Origin: Shewanella fodinae
GTDB taxonomy: Bacteria; Pseudomonadota; Gammaproteobacteria; Enterobacterales; Shewanellaceae
Assembly: GCF_014651955.1 (NCBI RefSeq)
Contig: NZ_BMXW01000008.1
Span: forward strand, 105,589-169,588
Length of the DNA stretch: 64,000 nt
Reading direction: 5' to 3'
Positions 34,247 to 45,867 of the stretch are shown here, piece by piece (the first letter of the stretch is position 1; the number at the start of each line of letters is the position of its first letter). The position numbers and the translations under genes are program-made. A model generated the notes under the pieces. That model did not search any database and was not told where the DNA came from. It saw only the letters and a program-made list of their open reading frames with translations.

Positions 34247-35083
34247 ATGCAGCGTAAAATTCTGATGACGGACTGTGCCGACGAGCGTGGCCTCATTGCC
34301 AAAATCACTGGTGTCTGTTTCAAGCACCAGCTTAATATCATCAAAAACAGTGAGTTCGTTGATAATCGGCAACAGCGTTTCTTTATGCGGACCGAACTGG
34401 AAGGCGAGTTTCACGAGTCTCAGTTACTCGCTGATCTTGAACAAGTGTTACCGCCAAAAAATCAGATGCGCCTGATCGATGCCGGTCGTAAGCGGATAGT
34501 AGTGTTAGTAACTAAAGAAGCCCACTGTTTAGGTGATCTGTTGATGAAAGCCTACTACGGTGCTTTAGATGTGGATATTGCTGCGGTTGTTGGTAATTAC
34601 CAAACGTTGGCGCCGTTAGCGGACAAGTTCAATGTGCCTTTTCATTACGTGACCCATGAAGGCCTGAGCCGGGAAGAACACGAGCAAGCGTTGTTGCAGC
34701 TGATCACACCGTATCAGCCCGATTACCTAGTGCTCGCGAAGTTTATGCGGGTTTTGACTCCAGTATTTGTGAGTCACTACCCAGGCCGGATCATCAATAT
34801 TCATCACTCCTTTTTACCGGCATTTATTGGTGCTAATCCATACCGCCAGGCGTGGGAGCGCGGCGTGAAAATTATCGGAGCGACTGCACACTTTGTAAAT
34901 GACAGTCTCGATGAGGGGCCGATTATTAAGCAAGACGTGATCCCGGTGGATCACAGTTACAGTGCTGAGGATATGGCTCAGGCGGGACGTGATGTGGAAA
35001 AAAGTGTCCTCAGCCGAGCGTTGGCGTTGGTACTGAATAACCAGGTGGTGATAAACGGTAACAAGACGCTAGTATTTAAGTAG
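34247..35083 (+). CDS. purU: Formyltetrahydrofolate deformylase
   Basis: PurU hydrolyses 10-formyl-THF to formate and THF, supplying formate for PurT and balancing one-carbon pools. The start at 34247 (MQRKILMTDCADERGLIAKITGVC) gives 278 residues (E. coli 280). An N-terminal ACT domain is followed by the formyltransferase-like domain with NIHHSFLPAFIGANPY and ATAHFVNDSLDEGPII carrying the catalytic His and Asp. The longer frame to 34202 is dropped because the ribosome-binding site (GGGGAAGG) lies just before this ATG. Confidence 0.96.
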   Translation: MQRKILMTDCADERGLIAKITGVCFKHQLNIIKNSEFVDNRQQRFFMRTELEGEFHESQLLADLEQVLPPKNQMRLIDAGRKRIVVLVTKEAHCLGDLLMKAYYGALDVDIAAVVGNYQTLAPLADKFNVPFHYVTHEGLSREEHEQALLQLITPYQPDYLVLAKFMRVLTPVFVSHYPGRIINIHHSFLPAFIGANPYRQAWERGVKIIGATAHFVNDSLDEGPIIKQDVIPVDHSYSAEDMAQAGRDVEKSVLSRALALVLNNQVVINGNKTLVFK

Positions 35084-35104
35084 ATTAAGTAGTGATTTTG
35101 CCAA

Positions 35105-35132
35105 AACAAACCCGCCATCAGGCGGGTTTGTT
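35105..35132. terminator. Bidirectional terminator between purU and dapD
   Basis: A perfect 12-bp stem (35105-35116 with 35121-35132, loop ATCA) with A/T-rich flanks serves the convergent purU and dapD genes. Confidence 0.85.
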
Positions 35133-35149
35133 GATGGTGTGGTCATTGC

Positions 35150-35974
35150 TTAGTCAACAATACGCAACAATTCGTTGATGCCGACTTTGCCACGAGTCTT
35201 GGCATCGACTTTTTTCACTATGATAGCGGCATACAAACTGTAATTACCACATTTGGATGGCAAGCTACCAGCGACAACTACCGAGCCTGCAGGTACTCGG
35301 CCATAATGGATTTCTCCGGTTTCACGGTCGTAGATTTTAGTGCTTTGTCCAATGAAGACTCCCATCGAAATGACCGACCCTTCCTCAACGACAACCCCCT
35401 CTACAATTTCAGAACGGGCACCGATGAAGCAGTTGTCTTCGATAATCGTGGGGCCTGCCTGCAAGGGTTCCAGCACGCCACCAATACCAACGCCACCGGA
35501 AAGATGCACATTTTTACCAATTTGGGCACATGAACCCACAGTAGCCCAGGTATCGACCATGGTGCCTTCGTCTATATAGGCGCCGAGATTAACGTAGGAC
35601 GGCATCAATACCGTATTTTTGGCAATAAATGAACCTTTGCGGGCCGCGGCTGGCGGCACTACGCGAATGCCTTCGGCACGAAAGCGCGCATCGTCGTAAC
35701 TGGCGAACTTCATCGGTACCTTGTCAAAATATTGGGTTTCGGTACCGTCAATGACACCGTTATCAAAAATGCGGAATGACAGCAATACGGCTTTTTTCAG
35801 CCATTGATGTACCTGCCAGGCACCATCGATTTTTTCGGCAACACGTACTTCACCGCGATCCAGCATATCGATGACATGCGCCACATCAGCACGCAGGGCA
35901 GCATCTACCGTTGCCGGACTTATCTGTGCGCGGGTTTCAAATGCCGCTTCAATACGTTGGCGTAACGCCTCCAT
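35150..35974 (-). CDS. dapD: Tetrahydrodipicolinate N-succinyltransferase
   Basis: DapD transfers succinyl from succinyl-CoA to tetrahydrodipicolinate in the lysine/diaminopimelate pathway. The 274-residue length equals E. coli DapD. After an N-terminal helical domain comes the left-handed beta-helix of hexapeptide repeats ([62 protein letters not shown]). It lies 14 bases after glnD in the map-glnD-dapD cluster. Confidence 0.97.
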   Translation of the reverse strand: MEALRQRIEAAFETRAQISPATVDAALRADVAHVIDMLDRGEVRVAEKIDGAWQVHQWLKKAVLLSFRIFDNGVIDGTETQYFDKVPMKFASYDDARFRAEGIRVVPPAAARKGSFIAKNTVLMPSYVNLGAYIDEGTMVDTWATVGSCAQIGKNVHLSGGVGIGGVLEPLQAGPTIIEDNCFIGARSEIVEGVVVEEGSVISMGVFIGQSTKIYDRETGEIHYGRVPAGSVVVAGSLPSKCGNYSLYAAIIVKKVDAKTRGKVGINELLRIVD

Positions 35975-35988
35975 AACTTACTCCCGTC

Positions 35989-38562
35989 TTACTGTGTCTG
36001 TTGATTGGAAAGGGTACTTATCAGCGCTTCCCTGAGCTGTTGTTGGCGCACTTCATCCAGCGCCTGACCTTCTGTTGTCTGTAGAATAAAGAAATCTTCT
36101 GCACGCTCACCAATGGTGGTAATTTTGGCGGATTGCAGGGTGATGCCGCAACGGTACAGGATGTCACCTATTTTGGCGAGCAACCCCGGGGCATCAAGGG
36201 CAATCAGTTCCATCATGCTGGTGCTGTGTTTCTGACTGGGCAGGAAGGTCACCTGAGTCGGCACACTAAACGGTCTCATAATGCGCGCCATCTTGCGGAA
36301 CTTGGGCATTTTGGTGGTATCGCCGGATAAGGCTTTTTCCAACGCTTTGCGAATGCTCTGGATCCGCGATAGTGCCTGTACTGCGGTGCCATCCTGTTCC
36401 AGGATCACAAAGCTGTCGAGGGCAAAATTGTCTCTGGTCGTCATAATGCCCGCATCATGCACGTTGATATTTTTGTTATCGAGTACCGCCATAACCGTCG
36501 CAAACAGTCGCGGCCGGTCTTTACAATAGATAAACAGTTCTGTGCCACCGCGGGTCATATGTTTGGAGACCAGCACCAGTGGTTCATCTTGTCGATGTTT
36601 GAGAATGGCTTCCGCATGCCAGGCTATCTGGTTGGGTTGATAGCGTAGAAAATAGTCAGCTTTAAAGCGCTGCCACAGGCTGTCGATGGCCTTTTCTTTC
36701 AGCCCCCGACGTAACAGTTCTTTCTTGGCCTTAGCTTGGTGTTCACGCACTCGGGCCCTGATATCAACCGGTTTTTCTTTGCCCCGCGCTAACACTCGCT
36801 GTGCTGAGAAATACAGATCTCTGAGCAGTGAGCCTTTCCAACTGTTCCAGGTGTGCTCGTTTGTGGCACAGATGTCGGCCACTGTCAGGCAGTAAAGATA
36901 ACTGAGATGTGAGGCATCGCGGACTTTATCCGCAAACTGGGCCACGACCTCTGGATCTGAAATATCCCGGCGTTGCGCCGTAATCGACATCACCAGATGG
37001 TTTTCTACCAGCCAACTGACTAACCGACCATCGTGGCTATTAAGCCCGTGCAGTTTGCAAAATTCCAGCGCATCGGCCGCACCGAGTTTGCTGTGGTCGC
37101 CGCCCCGGCCTTTGGCGATATCGTGGAAAATCGCCGCCAATACCAGAAGGCCTTTTTTGGGCAACTGGTTGATTAAAATTGATCCCAACGGAAATTCATC
37201 ACGCTGTTCCTGCTGTGAGAAGTGCTCAATATTAAGCAGCAGGCGATGGGTATGCTCATCAACGGTATAGGCATGAAATAGGTCAAACTGCATTTGACCT
37301 TCAATGTTACGCCAAGCAGGGAGATACGCGGACAAAATACCATGTTTGTGCATCAGCGATAGCGCTTTTATGCCGCGGGGATGCCGCAGAATTTCCATAA
37401 AGGCTTCGCGACACTGTTCATGTTCCAGCAGTGGTTGCACCAGATCGCGCCGAGCATTGCGTAGCGCTCTCAGTGTCGGAGCATAAATGCCAAGAATGTT
37501 GGAGTTACGCGCCACGTACAGAAACAGTCTTAGTAACTCTTCAGGATGCTGGAACGGTGACGCCTGCAACGCTTCAATAAAGGGGCCTCGGCGCTGGTAA
37601 TGCTGATCAATCGGTTGAATTTCCAAGGCGCTGCCATCGCCCAATGTGGCACGTTTAAACAGCTGTAGTAACATTTCGTTCAGTTCCATTACCCGGCGTA
37701 CCGTGCGGTAATAGCGCTTCATCATCTGTTCAACGGCTAGTTGGGTCGCATCTTCATAACCCATCAGTTCCGCCACCTGTCGCTGCACATCAAATAGCAG
37801 GCGGTTTTCATCACGGCCAGTGGCGATATGCAAGGCAAAGCGGAGTTCCCACAAGAAATTCTGCGATTCTAGTAGTTCGTCAAGCTCCGCAGGTTCTAGA
37901 AATTCGTGATCGACCAATTCCCGCAGATTGGCGGCGTTGAAATGCCGAATGGCAACCCAGGCAATGGTCTGAATATCGCGTAGCCCGCCTGGACAAGTTT
38001 TGATGTTGGGCTCTAGATCAAAGGCGTTGGCTTTGGCGTGGCGCAGTCGCTGTTCATCGCGTTTGGCACGGAAAAATTCGCTGGACGGCCAAAATTGCTG
38101 TTCACGGATCTTATCGTATAGCAGGTCAAAAGCGGCTTCGGGGCCGACCAACAGTCGTGCTTCCAACAAATTGGTGGCGATGGTGATGTCGGCGCGTCCC
38201 TGTTCTAGCGTTTGCTCCAAAGTGCGGACACTATGGCCTATCTCTAACCCGGTATCCCATAAAAATGCGATAAATTCGCTGAGCCGGGCTTCTGCTTCTG
38301 CGCCCGCATGGTTTGGCATCAGAAACAACAAATCAATATCGGAGTGTGGCAGCAACTCGGCTCGGCCATATCCGCCAACAGCGATCAGTGCAATACCGGC
38401 ATGGCTTAGTCCCAGTTGTTGCCAATGCTGTATCAGCAGTTGGTCAACAAAGCGGCTGCGTTCGGCAACCAACTCGGTGATTTTGTCGCGATTGGCAAAC
38501 CTGAGTTGTAGGTGCTGCAGGTTTTCGCTAAGAGCGGCTTTGGCGGCTTGCGCAGTGACCAT
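35989..38562 (-). CDS. glnD: [Protein-PII] uridylyltransferase / uridylyl-removing enzyme
   Basis: GlnD senses glutamine and adds or removes UMP on PII proteins, setting nitrogen control. The 857-residue protein has the nucleotidyltransferase motif [19 protein letters not shown] (63-81, D75 and D77). An HD domain follows with [13 protein letters not shown] near 480, then two C-terminal ACT domains ([21 protein letters not shown] and [19 protein letters not shown]) that bind glutamine. It sits between map and dapD. Confidence 0.97.
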   Translation of the reverse strand: MVTAQAAKAALSENLQHLQLRFANRDKITELVAERSRFVDQLLIQHWQQLGLSHAGIALIAVGGYGRAELLPHSDIDLLFLMPNHAGAEAEARLSEFIAFLWDTGLEIGHSVRTLEQTLEQGRADITIATNLLEARLLVGPEAAFDLLYDKIREQQFWPSSEFFRAKRDEQRLRHAKANAFDLEPNIKTCPGGLRDIQTIAWVAIRHFNAANLRELVDHEFLEPAELDELLESQNFLWELRFALHIATGRDENRLLFDVQRQVAELMGYEDATQLAVEQMMKRYYRTVRRVMELNEMLLQLFKRATLGDGSALEIQPIDQHYQRRGPFIEALQASPFQHPEELLRLFLYVARNSNILGIYAPTLRALRNARRDLVQPLLEHEQCREAFMEILRHPRGIKALSLMHKHGILSAYLPAWRNIEGQMQFDLFHAYTVDEHTHRLLLNIEHFSQQEQRDEFPLGSILINQLPKKGLLVLAAIFHDIAKGRGGDHSKLGAADALEFCKLHGLNSHDGRLVSWLVENHLVMSITAQRRDISDPEVVAQFADKVRDASHLSYLYCLTVADICATNEHTWNSWKGSLLRDLYFSAQRVLARGKEKPVDIRARVREHQAKAKKELLRRGLKEKAIDSLWQRFKADYFLRYQPNQIAWHAEAILKHRQDEPLVLVSKHMTRGGTELFIYCKDRPRLFATVMAVLDNKNINVHDAGIMTTRDNFALDSFVILEQDGTAVQALSRIQSIRKALEKALSGDTTKMPKFRKMARIMRPFSVPTQVTFLPSQKHSTSMMELIALDAPGLLAKIGDILYRCGITLQSAKITTIGERAEDFFILQTTEGQALDEVRQQQLREALISTLSNQQTQ

Positions 38563-38583
38563 TATTGTCCTTAGTTGCTTACA

Positions 38584-39384
38584 TCACACATGATTGATGA
38601 TCCGAGGGAAATCTTCGTTACTACGCAATGTCAGTACTTCCACGCCAGTATTGGTGATCAGTAAGGTGTGTTCCCACTGAGCAGATTTTTTACCATCCAC
38701 CGTAGTGACAGTCCAGCCATCTTGTTCATTAAGCACGGTTTGGTAACGGCCAGCATTAATCATTGGCTCAATGGTAAAGCACATGCCAGGTTTGAGGATG
38801 GTGCGATCATTGTTACGGTAATGGACTACCTGTGGTTCTTCGTGGAAGCCTTTGCCAATGCCGTGGCCACAATAGTCACGCACGATGGAAAATTTGTCTG
38901 CGCCACTCTTACTGGACTTCACCAGCTTTTCGATGATGGTACCTATTTCTCCTAACTGCATGCCTGGCCGCACTTTGCGGATAGCAGCGTACAGGCATTC
39001 CTGAGCAATGCGGCAGAGGCGGCGATCCTTTGGGCTCACTTCGCCGACCATAAACATCTGCGAGGTATCGCCATGATAGCCATCTTTGATGACCGTAATA
39101 TCCAGATTGATGATATCGCCGTCTTGTAACGGTTCATCATTGGGAATGCCATGACAGATCACTTCGTTGATGGAGGTACAAATAGATTTTGGAAAGCCGT
39201 GATAGTTCAGTGGCGCTGAAATTGCGCCATTGTCCTCAGTAAATTTGGCACAAAGGCGATCCAGTTCATTGGTGGTGACCCCAGGTTTGACATGGGGCTC
39301 AATCATTTCTAAGACGTCTGCTGCCAGTTTGCCAGCTGCGCGCATTTTTTCAATTTCTTCAGCAGTTTTGATAGTAATACTCAT
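38584..39384 (-). CDS. map: Methionine aminopeptidase, type I
   Basis: Map removes the initiator Met from nascent proteins. The 266-residue protein carries the five metal ligands of the family: D95 (IINLDITV), D106 (GYHGDTSQ), a His in CGHGIGKGFHEEPQV, a Glu in CFTIEPMIN and a Glu in WEHTLLIT. It is the first gene of the minus-strand map-glnD-dapD cluster and is divergent from rpsB. Confidence 0.97.
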   Translation of the reverse strand: MSITIKTAEEIEKMRAAGKLAADVLEMIEPHVKPGVTTNELDRLCAKFTEDNGAISAPLNYHGFPKSICTSINEVICHGIPNDEPLQDGDIINLDITVIKDGYHGDTSQMFMVGEVSPKDRRLCRIAQECLYAAIRKVRPGMQLGEIGTIIEKLVKSSKSGADKFSIVRDYCGHGIGKGFHEEPQVVHYRNNDRTILKPGMCFTIEPMINAGRYQTVLNEQDGWTVTTVDGKKSAQWEHTLLITNTGVEVLTLRSNEDFPRIINHV

Positions 39385-39751
39385 AGCGATTTCTCAGCAC
39401 CGGAACCCATCACAATGTGGCCGGTTAAATCAGGTTAAAACAGTGGGAGTTGAACGATAATACGCTCGTTTGACCCATCAAAAAAGACCGCGTTTGTGGG
39501 GCCTTTCGCGTTTGTGTTTTCCGGGCTTTTATGGTATAAAGCGCGCCGTTATGTTTGACTCTAGGAAACGGCGGATTTCAGCGGCGTAAGCCAGAAAGCG
39601 TTCGAGTCTAGATGAAAGCTGGCGGCCATTATACATGGCAATTGTGTTAAATACTAAATCACACACGAGTCGACACATTTCCCGGGGTGCCTTAAAGGTC
39701 GGGAATATGGGATTCGTGGAGGTATAACCCCTTTAATCTAAGGTAAAGAAA
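39385..39751. other. map/rpsB divergent control region and rpsB leader
   Basis: The 367-bp region contains the map 5' end, the rpsB promoter at 39512-39540 and a roughly 200-nt rpsB leader. A stem TCCCG (39680-39684) with CGGGA (39700-39704) is followed by a GGGATTCGTGGAGG element and ACCCC before the rpsB start. It looks like the leader through which S2 represses rpsB-tsf in enterobacteria. The assignment is by position and partial sequence resemblance only. Confidence 0.5.
39512..39540 (+). promoter_or_regulatory. rpsB promoter
   Basis: TTGTGT (39512-39517) and TATAAA (39535-39540) are 17 bp apart and followed by a GCGCGCC discriminator. That GC-rich start region is typical of stringently controlled ribosomal promoters. 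Confidence 0.7.
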
Positions 39752-40480
39752 ATGACTACAGTTTCTATGCGCGATATGCTCCAAGCCGGTGTACATTTCG
39801 GTCACCAGACCCGTTACTGGAACCCTAAGATGAAGCCATTCATCTTTGGTGCTCGTAACGGTGTACACATCATCAACCTCGAGCACACCGTGCCAATGTT
39901 CAACGAAGCGCTGGCTTTCGTGAGCAATGTAGCTTCCAAAAAAGGTAAGATCCTGTTTGTAGGCACTAAGCGTGCTGCCAGTGAATCTATCAAAGAAGCT
40001 GCTATTTCCTGTGATCAGTTCTATGTCGACAAACGCTGGTTAGGCGGCATGCTGACTAACTGGAAAACTGTTCGTCAGTCAATCAAACGTCTGAAAGATC
40101 TGGAAACTCAGTCTGTAGACGGTACTTTTGACAAGCTGACCAAGAAAGAAGCGTTGATGCGCAGCCGTGAGCTGGACAAGCTGGAAAAATCTCTGGGCGG
40201 TATCAAAAACATGGGTGGCCTGCCTGACGCCATCTTCGTTATCGGCGCAGACCATGAACACATCGCTATCAAAGAAGCCAACAACCTAGGGATCCCTGTC
40301 GTTGCAGTGGTAGATACCAACTCTACTCCTGATGGCGTTAACTATGTTATCCCTGGTAACGATGATGCTATGCGCGCTATCCGTCTGTATGCTGATTCAG
40401 TTGCCGCAGCGGTAAACAGCGGTCGCGGCCAAGATCTGGCTGTGCAGGCTGAAGAAGCAGGTTTTATCGAAGCTGAGTAA
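39752..40480 (+). CDS. rpsB: 30S ribosomal protein S2
   Basis: S2 belongs to the small ribosomal subunit and is required for S1 binding. The 242-residue protein has the S2 signatures [20 protein letters not shown] near the N-terminus and [21 protein letters not shown] with [14 protein letters not shown] near the C-terminus. Its codon use is highly biased, as expected for a highly expressed gene. It is followed by a partial terminator and tsf. Confidence 0.98.
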   Translation: MTTVSMRDMLQAGVHFGHQTRYWNPKMKPFIFGARNGVHIINLEHTVPMFNEALAFVSNVASKKGKILFVGTKRAASESIKEAAISCDQFYVDKRWLGGMLTNWKTVRQSIKRLKDLETQSVDGTFDKLTKKEALMRSRELDKLEKSLGGIKNMGGLPDAIFVIGADHEHIAIKEANNLGIPVVAVVDTNSTPDGVNYVIPGNDDAMRAIRLYADSVAAAVNSGRGQDLAVQAEEAGFIEAE

Positions 40481-40532
40481 TTAGTAAGGCGTGATGGCAA
40501 CATCCCCTTATTAACCGCGGTATCTGATGGTT

Positions 40533-40560
40533 AACAGGGGTCATATGGCCCCTGTTTTAT
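40533..40560 (+). terminator. rpsB-tsf intergenic terminator
   Basis: AACAGGGG (40533-40540) and CCCCTGTT (40549-40556) form a stem followed by a short T-rich tail. It would lower tsf expression relative to rpsB rather than separate them fully. Confidence 0.75.
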
Positions 40561-40607
40561 AAGATAACCCGGTAACTTTTGTCGAATTATCAATTGAGGA
40601 TTTAACA

Positions 40608-41483
40608 ATGGCAATTACTGCTGCCCAAGTTAAAGAACTGCGCGAACGTACTGGTGCAGGCATGATGGACTGCAAAAACGCCCTGACCGAAGCCAATGGT
40701 GATATCGAACTGGCTATCGAAAATATGCGTAAGAGCGGCGCTGTAAAAGCGGCTAAGAAAGCCGGTCGTATTGCAGCAGAAGGCGTGATCCTGACCAAGA
40801 GCGAAGGCAACGTTGCCGTGTTGTTGGAAGTGAACTGTGAAACCGATTTCGTTGCCCGTGATGTTAGCTTCCTGGCATTTGGTAACAAAGTCGTGGAGTT
40901 GGCGCTGGCTAACAATATCACTGATATCAACGAGCTGCTGGCCGCTGATCTGGATGGTGACACTGTAGAAAACACCCGTGCAGCACTGGTAGCCAAGATT
41001 GGTGAAAACATCAATGTACGTCGTGTATTCCGTTTTGAAGGTGAAAACCTCGGCGTATATATCCACAGCAGCCGTATCGGCGTGGTCACTGAACTGAAGG
41101 GCGGCGATGCTGAGCTGGCCAAAGATCTGGCAATGCACGTTGCGGCGTCTAACCCACAGTTTGTGAAGCCTTCTGACGTTCCTGCTGAAGTGGTCGAGAA
41201 GGAAAAAGAAATCCAGATCGAAATCGCGATGCAGAGCGGTAAACCAAAAGAGATCGCTGAGAAAATGGTTGCTGGTCGTATGGCCAAATTCACCGGTGAA
41301 GTCAGCTTGACTGGTCAGCCATTTGTGAAAGATCCTTCGATCATTGTTGCCGACCTGCTGAAGCAGAAAGGTGCCGATGTGATCAACTTTACCCGTATTG
41401 AAGTGGGTGAAGGTATCGAGAAGAAAGAAGAAGATTTTGCTGCAGAAGTCGCTGCCCAGATTGCAGCTTCTAAAAAGGCTTAA
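40608..41483 (+). CDS. tsf: Elongation factor Ts
   Basis: EF-Ts is the nucleotide exchange factor of EF-Tu. The 291-residue protein has the N-terminal UBA-like domain ([34 protein letters not shown]), the core with [12 protein letters not shown], and the coiled-coil/dimer region. A GAGG site precedes the ATG. A long open frame on the other strand (40541-41293) is a shadow of its codon bias. Confidence 0.98.
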   Translation: MAITAAQVKELRERTGAGMMDCKNALTEANGDIELAIENMRKSGAVKAAKKAGRIAAEGVILTKSEGNVAVLLEVNCETDFVARDVSFLAFGNKVVELALANNITDINELLAADLDGDTVENTRAALVAKIGENINVRRVFRFEGENLGVYIHSSRIGVVTELKGGDAELAKDLAMHVAASNPQFVKPSDVPAEVVEKEKEIQIEIAMQSGKPKEIAEKMVAGRMAKFTGEVSLTGQPFVKDPSIIVADLLKQKGADVINFTRIEVGEGIEKKEEDFAAEVAAQIAASKKA

Positions 41484-41504
41484 TCGACTGTTACCGTGAC
41501 CTTG

Positions 41505-41530
41505 AAGACCGCAGCAACCGCTGCGGTCTT
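41505..41530 (+). terminator. Hairpin after tsf
   Basis: A perfect 11-bp stem (41505-41515 with 41520-41530, loop AACC) lies between tsf and pyrH. The following U-run is short, so read-through into pyrH is likely. Confidence 0.75.
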
Positions 41531-41553
41531 GTTATGACCAGGATATAAATAAC

Positions 41554-42282
41554 ATGAGCACCAATCCCAAACCTGCATTTCGACGTATTTTGCTGAAACT
41601 CAGTGGTGAAGCCCTGATGGGCGATGAAGGTTTCGGTATCGACCCTAAAGTACTGGATCGTATGGCCCAGGAGATCAAAGAACTGGTGGAACTCGGTATC
41701 CAGGTCGGGGTGGTTATTGGCGGCGGTAACCTGTTCCGTGGCGAGGGTCTTGCTAAAGCCGGTATGAACCGGGTGGTGGGTGATCACATGGGTATGCTGG
41801 CCACCGTAATGAACGGTCTGGCAATGCGAGATGCGCTGCACCGTGCCTATGTTAATGCTCGTCTGATGTCGGCAATTCCGCTAAATGGTGTCTGTGATGC
41901 TTACAACTGGGCTGAAGCAATCAGCTTGTTGAAGTCTGGTCGGGTCGTTATCTTATCTGCCGGAACGGGCAATCCCTTCTTTACTACCGACACGGCGGCC
42001 TGTTTGCGCGGGATTGAAATCGAAGCAGAAGTCGTGCTAAAAGGCACTAAGGTTGATGGGGTGTTTTCGGATGACCCGATGAAAAACCCCGATGCCACTA
42101 AGTACGAAACGCTCAGCTATAATGAAGTACTTGATAAAGAACTGAAAGTTATGGACTTAGCGGCATTTACTATGGCGCGTGATTACAATATGCCTATCAT
42201 GGTGTTTAACATGAATAAGCCCGGTGCTTTACGACGGGTGGTGATGGGCGATCAGTCAGAAGGCACGCTGGTAAAAGCTTGA
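41554..42282 (+). CDS. pyrH: UMP kinase
   Basis: PyrH phosphorylates UMP to UDP and is a hexameric amino-acid-kinase-fold enzyme activated by GTP. The 242-residue protein shows [31 protein letters not shown] and the C-terminal [20 protein letters not shown]. It sits in the conserved tsf-pyrH-frr order. Confidence 0.98.
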   Translation: MSTNPKPAFRRILLKLSGEALMGDEGFGIDPKVLDRMAQEIKELVELGIQVGVVIGGGNLFRGEGLAKAGMNRVVGDHMGMLATVMNGLAMRDALHRAYVNARLMSAIPLNGVCDAYNWAEAISLLKSGRVVILSAGTGNPFFTTDTAACLRGIEIEAEVVLKGTKVDGVFSDDPMKNPDATKYETLSYNEVLDKELKVMDLAAFTMARDYNMPIMVFNMNKPGALRRVVMGDQSEGTLVKA

Positions 42283-42311
42283 TCTGAATTTGCATTAAAA
42301 GGAACTCTAAC

Positions 42312-42869
42312 GTGATTGATACCATTCAAAAAGATGCACTGTCCCGCATGGAAAAATGTGTGGAAGCGACCAAAGCACAGATGACCAAGGTACGTACTGG
42401 ACGTGCACATCCAGCCTTGCTGGATTCAATTCAGGTCTCTTACTATGGCACGCTGACACCGCTGAAGCAGGTGGGGAATATTTCCATTGAAGACAGCCGT
42501 ACGTTAGCAGTGAGTGTATTTGACCGTAGCATGATCCAAGCGGTAGAAAAGGCCATCATGTCTTCCGACCTCGGGTTGAATCCGATGTCTGCTGGCACTG
42601 TTATCCGTATTCCGTTACCAGCGCTGACGGAAGAGCGTCGTCGTGATCTGGTAAAAGTGGTACGCGCCGAAGCGGAAAATGGTCGTGTGGCGGTACGTAA
42701 TGTTCGCCGTGATGCCAACTCTGAAGTGAAAAAGCTAGAAAAAGACAAAGTTTGCACTGAAGATGATGTGCGCCGTAGCGAAGATGAAATCCAGAAGATG
42801 ACTGACCAGCATATCAAGAAGATTGATGAGCTGTTGACTGCAAAAGAAGCCGAATTGATGGAAGTCTGA
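42312..42869 (+). CDS. frr: Ribosome recycling factor
   Basis: RRF splits post-termination ribosomes with EF-G. It starts at GTG 42312 after AAAAGGAA and is 185 residues, the family length. Signature stretches are [39 protein letters not shown] and the C-terminal coiled coil with [18 protein letters not shown] strong hairpin follows the gene. Confidence 0.98.
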   Translation: MIDTIQKDALSRMEKCVEATKAQMTKVRTGRAHPALLDSIQVSYYGTLTPLKQVGNISIEDSRTLAVSVFDRSMIQAVEKAIMSSDLGLNPMSAGTVIRIPLPALTEERRRDLVKVVRAEAENGRVAVRNVRRDANSEVKKLEKDKVCTEDDVRRSEDEIQKMTDQHIKKIDELLTAKEAELMEV

Positions 42870-42893
42870 TATTGGCTTGTTAAACTAGAGTTG

Positions 42894-42926
42894 AAACGCC
42901 GTGTAGCGTTATACTACACGGCGTTT
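42894..42926 (+). terminator. Terminator after frr
   Basis: A perfect 13-bp stem (42894-42906 with 42914-42926, seven-base loop) ending in TTT separates frr from uppS, marking the end of the translation-factor transcript. Confidence 0.85.
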
Positions 42927-42952
42927 GTCTATTTATAAGGGTTGTAAACTAG

Positions 42953-43780
42953 ATGTCATCCAACATGGACGCCGCTTCATCGTCTAATGACTTAACAACG
43001 GAGTGTCAGACATCGGAGCATTTACCAGAGCAGTTGTCCGACTTGGTGAAGCAGACGATTCCTAATCATGTCGCTATCATCATGGATGGTAATGGGCGTT
43101 GGGCGCAGGCCAAGGGCAAACCGCGGGTGGTTGGACATCGTGCGGGGGTCAAAGCTGTGCGGCGAGCGGTCAGTACCGCCAGAAAACTCGGGGTCAAATC
43201 ATTAACCCTGTTTGCCTTTTCTAGCGAAAACTGGCGGCGGCCCGATCAGGAAGTCAGCCTGTTGATGGAGCTGTTTTTTACAGTCCTCCGGCGTGAAATC
43301 AAGGTGTTGCACTCCAACGGTGTGCGGCTCAACATCATTGGCGATACCAGCCGTTTCTCCGAACGTTTACAGAAACAGATCCGTGCGGCTGAAGCCTATA
43401 CTGCCGACAACCAAGGGCTGATCCTGAATGTGGCGGCTAATTATGGTGGACGTTGGGATATTGTTCAGGCTGCCAGAACCCTGGCGGAAAAAGTGGCAAC
43501 TGGTGAAATGACCAGCAGTCAGTTGACCGAATCAGCGCTAGCAGAGCATTTATGCATGCAAAACCAGGGTGAAGTTGATTTAATGATCCGCACTGGTGGT
43601 GACTACCGCATCAGTAATTTTATTTTATGGCAGGCTGCTTATGCCGAACTGGTGTTTATGGATACACTTTGGCCCGATTTTGACGAACAGACATTTTGTC
43701 AGGCGATTGAATTGTTCAGTAGCCGTCAACGACGTTTTGGGTTGACCGGGAATCAGATCGAAAAAATACGCAATATATAG
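42953..43780 (+). CDS. uppS: Undecaprenyl diphosphate synthase
   Basis: UppS adds eight isoprene units to farnesyl-PP, making the lipid carrier precursor for peptidoglycan and O-antigen. The 275-residue protein has [17 protein letters not shown] (catalytic D45), [14 protein letters not shown] and [25 protein letters not shown]. The first 35 residues (Ser/Asp/Glu-rich) extend beyond the usual start. Translation could in principle begin later, but no strong internal start was found. Confidence 0.97.
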   Translation: MSSNMDAASSSNDLTTECQTSEHLPEQLSDLVKQTIPNHVAIIMDGNGRWAQAKGKPRVVGHRAGVKAVRRAVSTARKLGVKSLTLFAFSSENWRRPDQEVSLLMELFFTVLRREIKVLHSNGVRLNIIGDTSRFSERLQKQIRAAEAYTADNQGLILNVAANYGGRWDIVQAARTLAEKVATGEMTSSQLTESALAEHLCMQNQGEVDLMIRTGGDYRISNFILWQAAYAELVFMDTLWPDFDEQTFCQAIELFSSRQRRFGLTGNQIEKIRNI

Positions 43781-43800
43781 CCCAGGAAGAGGAAAGTTTT

Positions 43801-44658
43801 TTGCTAAAACAACGAATAATAACTGCAATTTGGCTGATCCCACTGGTACTTGGTGCCATCTTCCTGTTGCCAGCCAACTATTTTTCATGGGTGTTAGTGC
43901 CGGTTTTTTTGATTGCAGCCAAGGAGTGGGGGCATATTATAGATAAAGATTGTACCGTCACGCAGTGGAGCTTCACGCTAACCCTTGGCATAGTGCTGGT
44001 AGCACTCAATCTGTTGGTGCCAGCAGATGCCGTATGGACTCGTGGTCATCTACACCCGATTATGCTGGCGGTGATCCTAGTCGGTGCGTGTTGGTGGCTG
44101 GTGTCATTATTGCTGGTGTTGTTCTATCCTCGTAGTGCCAACTGGTGGCAAGGCAGTCCTATGCTTAAATCCATGTTTGGTCAACTGACATTATTACCCG
44201 GATTTGCCTCGTTTATTGCACTTAAGTCCTTGAGTAGCACAACCGATCCTTATTGGGGCGGCGTGCTGGTATTGCTAGTGATGTTAATTGTGTGGGCGGC
44301 GGATTCAGGCGCTTATTTTGCGGGTAAAGCCGTCGGTCGGATAAAGCTTGCGCCGCATGTGAGCCCAGGAAAGACATTGGAAGGGTTTATTGGAGGATTG
44401 CTTACCACCTTGATAGTCGTCGGCATTGTCATGTATTTCTCCCCAGAACAGGAGTTAGGGCTAGTGATCGGTGTGGTGCTGTTTACGGCATTGGCCTCCG
44501 CACTGGGCGATCTGTCGGAAAGCATGTTTAAACGTGTGGCACAGATCAAGGATTCTGGCAATATTCTGCCGGGACATGGCGGGGTGCTTGACCGTATTGA
44601 CAGTCTCACAGCTGCGCTGCCGATATTTACGCTTCTTTATATTGCTTTCTGGATGTAA
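43801..44658 (+). CDS. cdsA: Phosphatidate cytidylyltransferase (CDP-diglyceride synthase)
   Basis: CdsA makes CDP-diacylglycerol for phospholipid synthesis in the inner membrane. The 285-residue protein starts at TTG 43801 after GAGGAAAG. It has about eight transmembrane segments and the family signature [20 protein letters not shown] with [11 protein letters not shown] near the C-terminus. Its stop overlaps the dxr start by one base. Confidence 0.96.
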   Translation: MLKQRIITAIWLIPLVLGAIFLLPANYFSWVLVPVFLIAAKEWGHIIDKDCTVTQWSFTLTLGIVLVALNLLVPADAVWTRGHLHPIMLAVILVGACWWLVSLLLVLFYPRSANWWQGSPMLKSMFGQLTLLPGFASFIALKSLSSTTDPYWGGVLVLLVMLIVWAADSGAYFAGKAVGRIKLAPHVSPGKTLEGFIGGLLTTLIVVGIVMYFSPEQELGLVIGVVLFTALASALGDLSESMFKRVAQIKDSGNILPGHGGVLDRIDSLTAALPIFTLLYIAFWM

Positions 44659-45851
44659 TGAAAATGCAGAACATGGTTATTTTAGGCGCGACCGGCTCAA
44701 TCGGGACCAGCACGCTGAGTGTCATAGCGGAAAATCCCGACGCCTTTAATGTGTTCGCCCTAGTAGCCAACACTAATGTCAGTAAGATGGTGGCTTTGTG
44801 TCGTCGGCACCAACCTAAGGTGGCGCATATGGTCGATGCCAATGCGGCACAAGCGTTGAGAGCAGAAGTTGCTGACTTAGACATTGAAGTCACCAGTGGT
44901 GAGTCTGAACTAGCAGATTTGGTCACACGCCCAGAAGTAGATTCGGTGATGGCGGCAATTGTGGGCGCTGCCGGAATGGCGCCAACCCTCGCGGCCGTGA
45001 AAGCGGGAAAACGGGTGCTGCTTGCCAACAAAGAAGCCTTGGTAATGTCCGGTAGATTATTTATTGACGCCGTTGCTAAATATGGCGCCACCTTGCTGCC
45101 CGTTGATAGTGAGCATAACGCCATTTACCAGTGTTTACCAAAGGACGCACAGCAACAAATTGGCCGTTGTAATCTAAAAGTCGCGGGTATTTCCAAGATT
45201 TTACTCACCGGTTCTGGTGGACCCTTTCTTCACGCGGAACTCAACAGTCTGCCTGCGGTAACCCCTGCTCAGGCAATCAAGCATCCGAATTGGTCGATGG
45301 GGCCCAAGATTTCCGTCGACTCCGCGACCATGATGAACAAGGGTCTGGAATATGTGGAGGCTCGCTGGTTATTTAACGCCGGAATTGACCAGTTACAGGT
45401 GGTGATCCACCCGCAAAGCGTGATCCATTCTATGGTGCAATATCAAGATGGCAGCGTGCTTGCGCAATTGGGAAATCCTGATATGCGTACGCCAATTGCT
45501 CATTGTATGGCCTATCCCGCCAGAATTGTCTCCGGCGTGGAACCTTTAGACTTTTTCAAAGTCGGACAATTGAGCTTTTGCGAACCGGATTATACGCGTT
45601 TCCCCTGTTTGAAACTGGCGATGGCCGCCTGTCGGGCTGGACAGGAAGCCACTACAGTGCTGAACGCTGCTAATGAGGTGGCAGTTGAGCACTTCCTGAA
45701 AGGGGCGATCCGCTTTACCGATATCGCAAAAGTTAATGAATTTTGTCTGGAGCATGTCCTGCAATCGCCACTTGACTCGATTGCTGATATTCTTGCTCTC
45801 GACTACGAAGCCCGCGTCTGTGCCCGTAAGGGCTTGGCGCTTTGCCATTGA
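44658..45851 (+). CDS. dxr: 1-deoxy-D-xylulose 5-phosphate reductoisomerase
   Basis: Dxr makes MEP, the committed step of non-mevalonate isoprenoid synthesis. The 397-residue protein has the NADPH site [13 protein letters not shown], the catalytic-loop region [15 protein letters not shown] with metal-binding Asp and Glu, and [20 protein letters not shown]. It overlaps cdsA by one base and feeds the same lipid pathway as uppS. Confidence 0.98.
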   Translation: MKMQNMVILGATGSIGTSTLSVIAENPDAFNVFALVANTNVSKMVALCRRHQPKVAHMVDANAAQALRAEVADLDIEVTSGESELADLVTRPEVDSVMAAIVGAAGMAPTLAAVKAGKRVLLANKEALVMSGRLFIDAVAKYGATLLPVDSEHNAIYQCLPKDAQQQIGRCNLKVAGISKILLTGSGGPFLHAELNSLPAVTPAQAIKHPNWSMGPKISVDSATMMNKGLEYVEARWLFNAGIDQLQVVIHPQSVIHSMVQYQDGSVLAQLGNPDMRTPIAHCMAYPARIVSGVEPLDFFKVGQLSFCEPDYTRFPCLKLAMAACRAGQEATTVLNAANEVAVEHFLKGAIRFTDIAKVNEFCLEHVLQSPLDSIADILALDYEARVCARKGLALCH

Positions 45852-45867
45852 GGATAATTGACGGCTG

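Noticed and set aside
40541..41293. Minus-strand 250-codon ORF antisense to tsf
   Set aside because: It is a shadow frame caused by the strong codon bias of tsf; there is no family resemblance.
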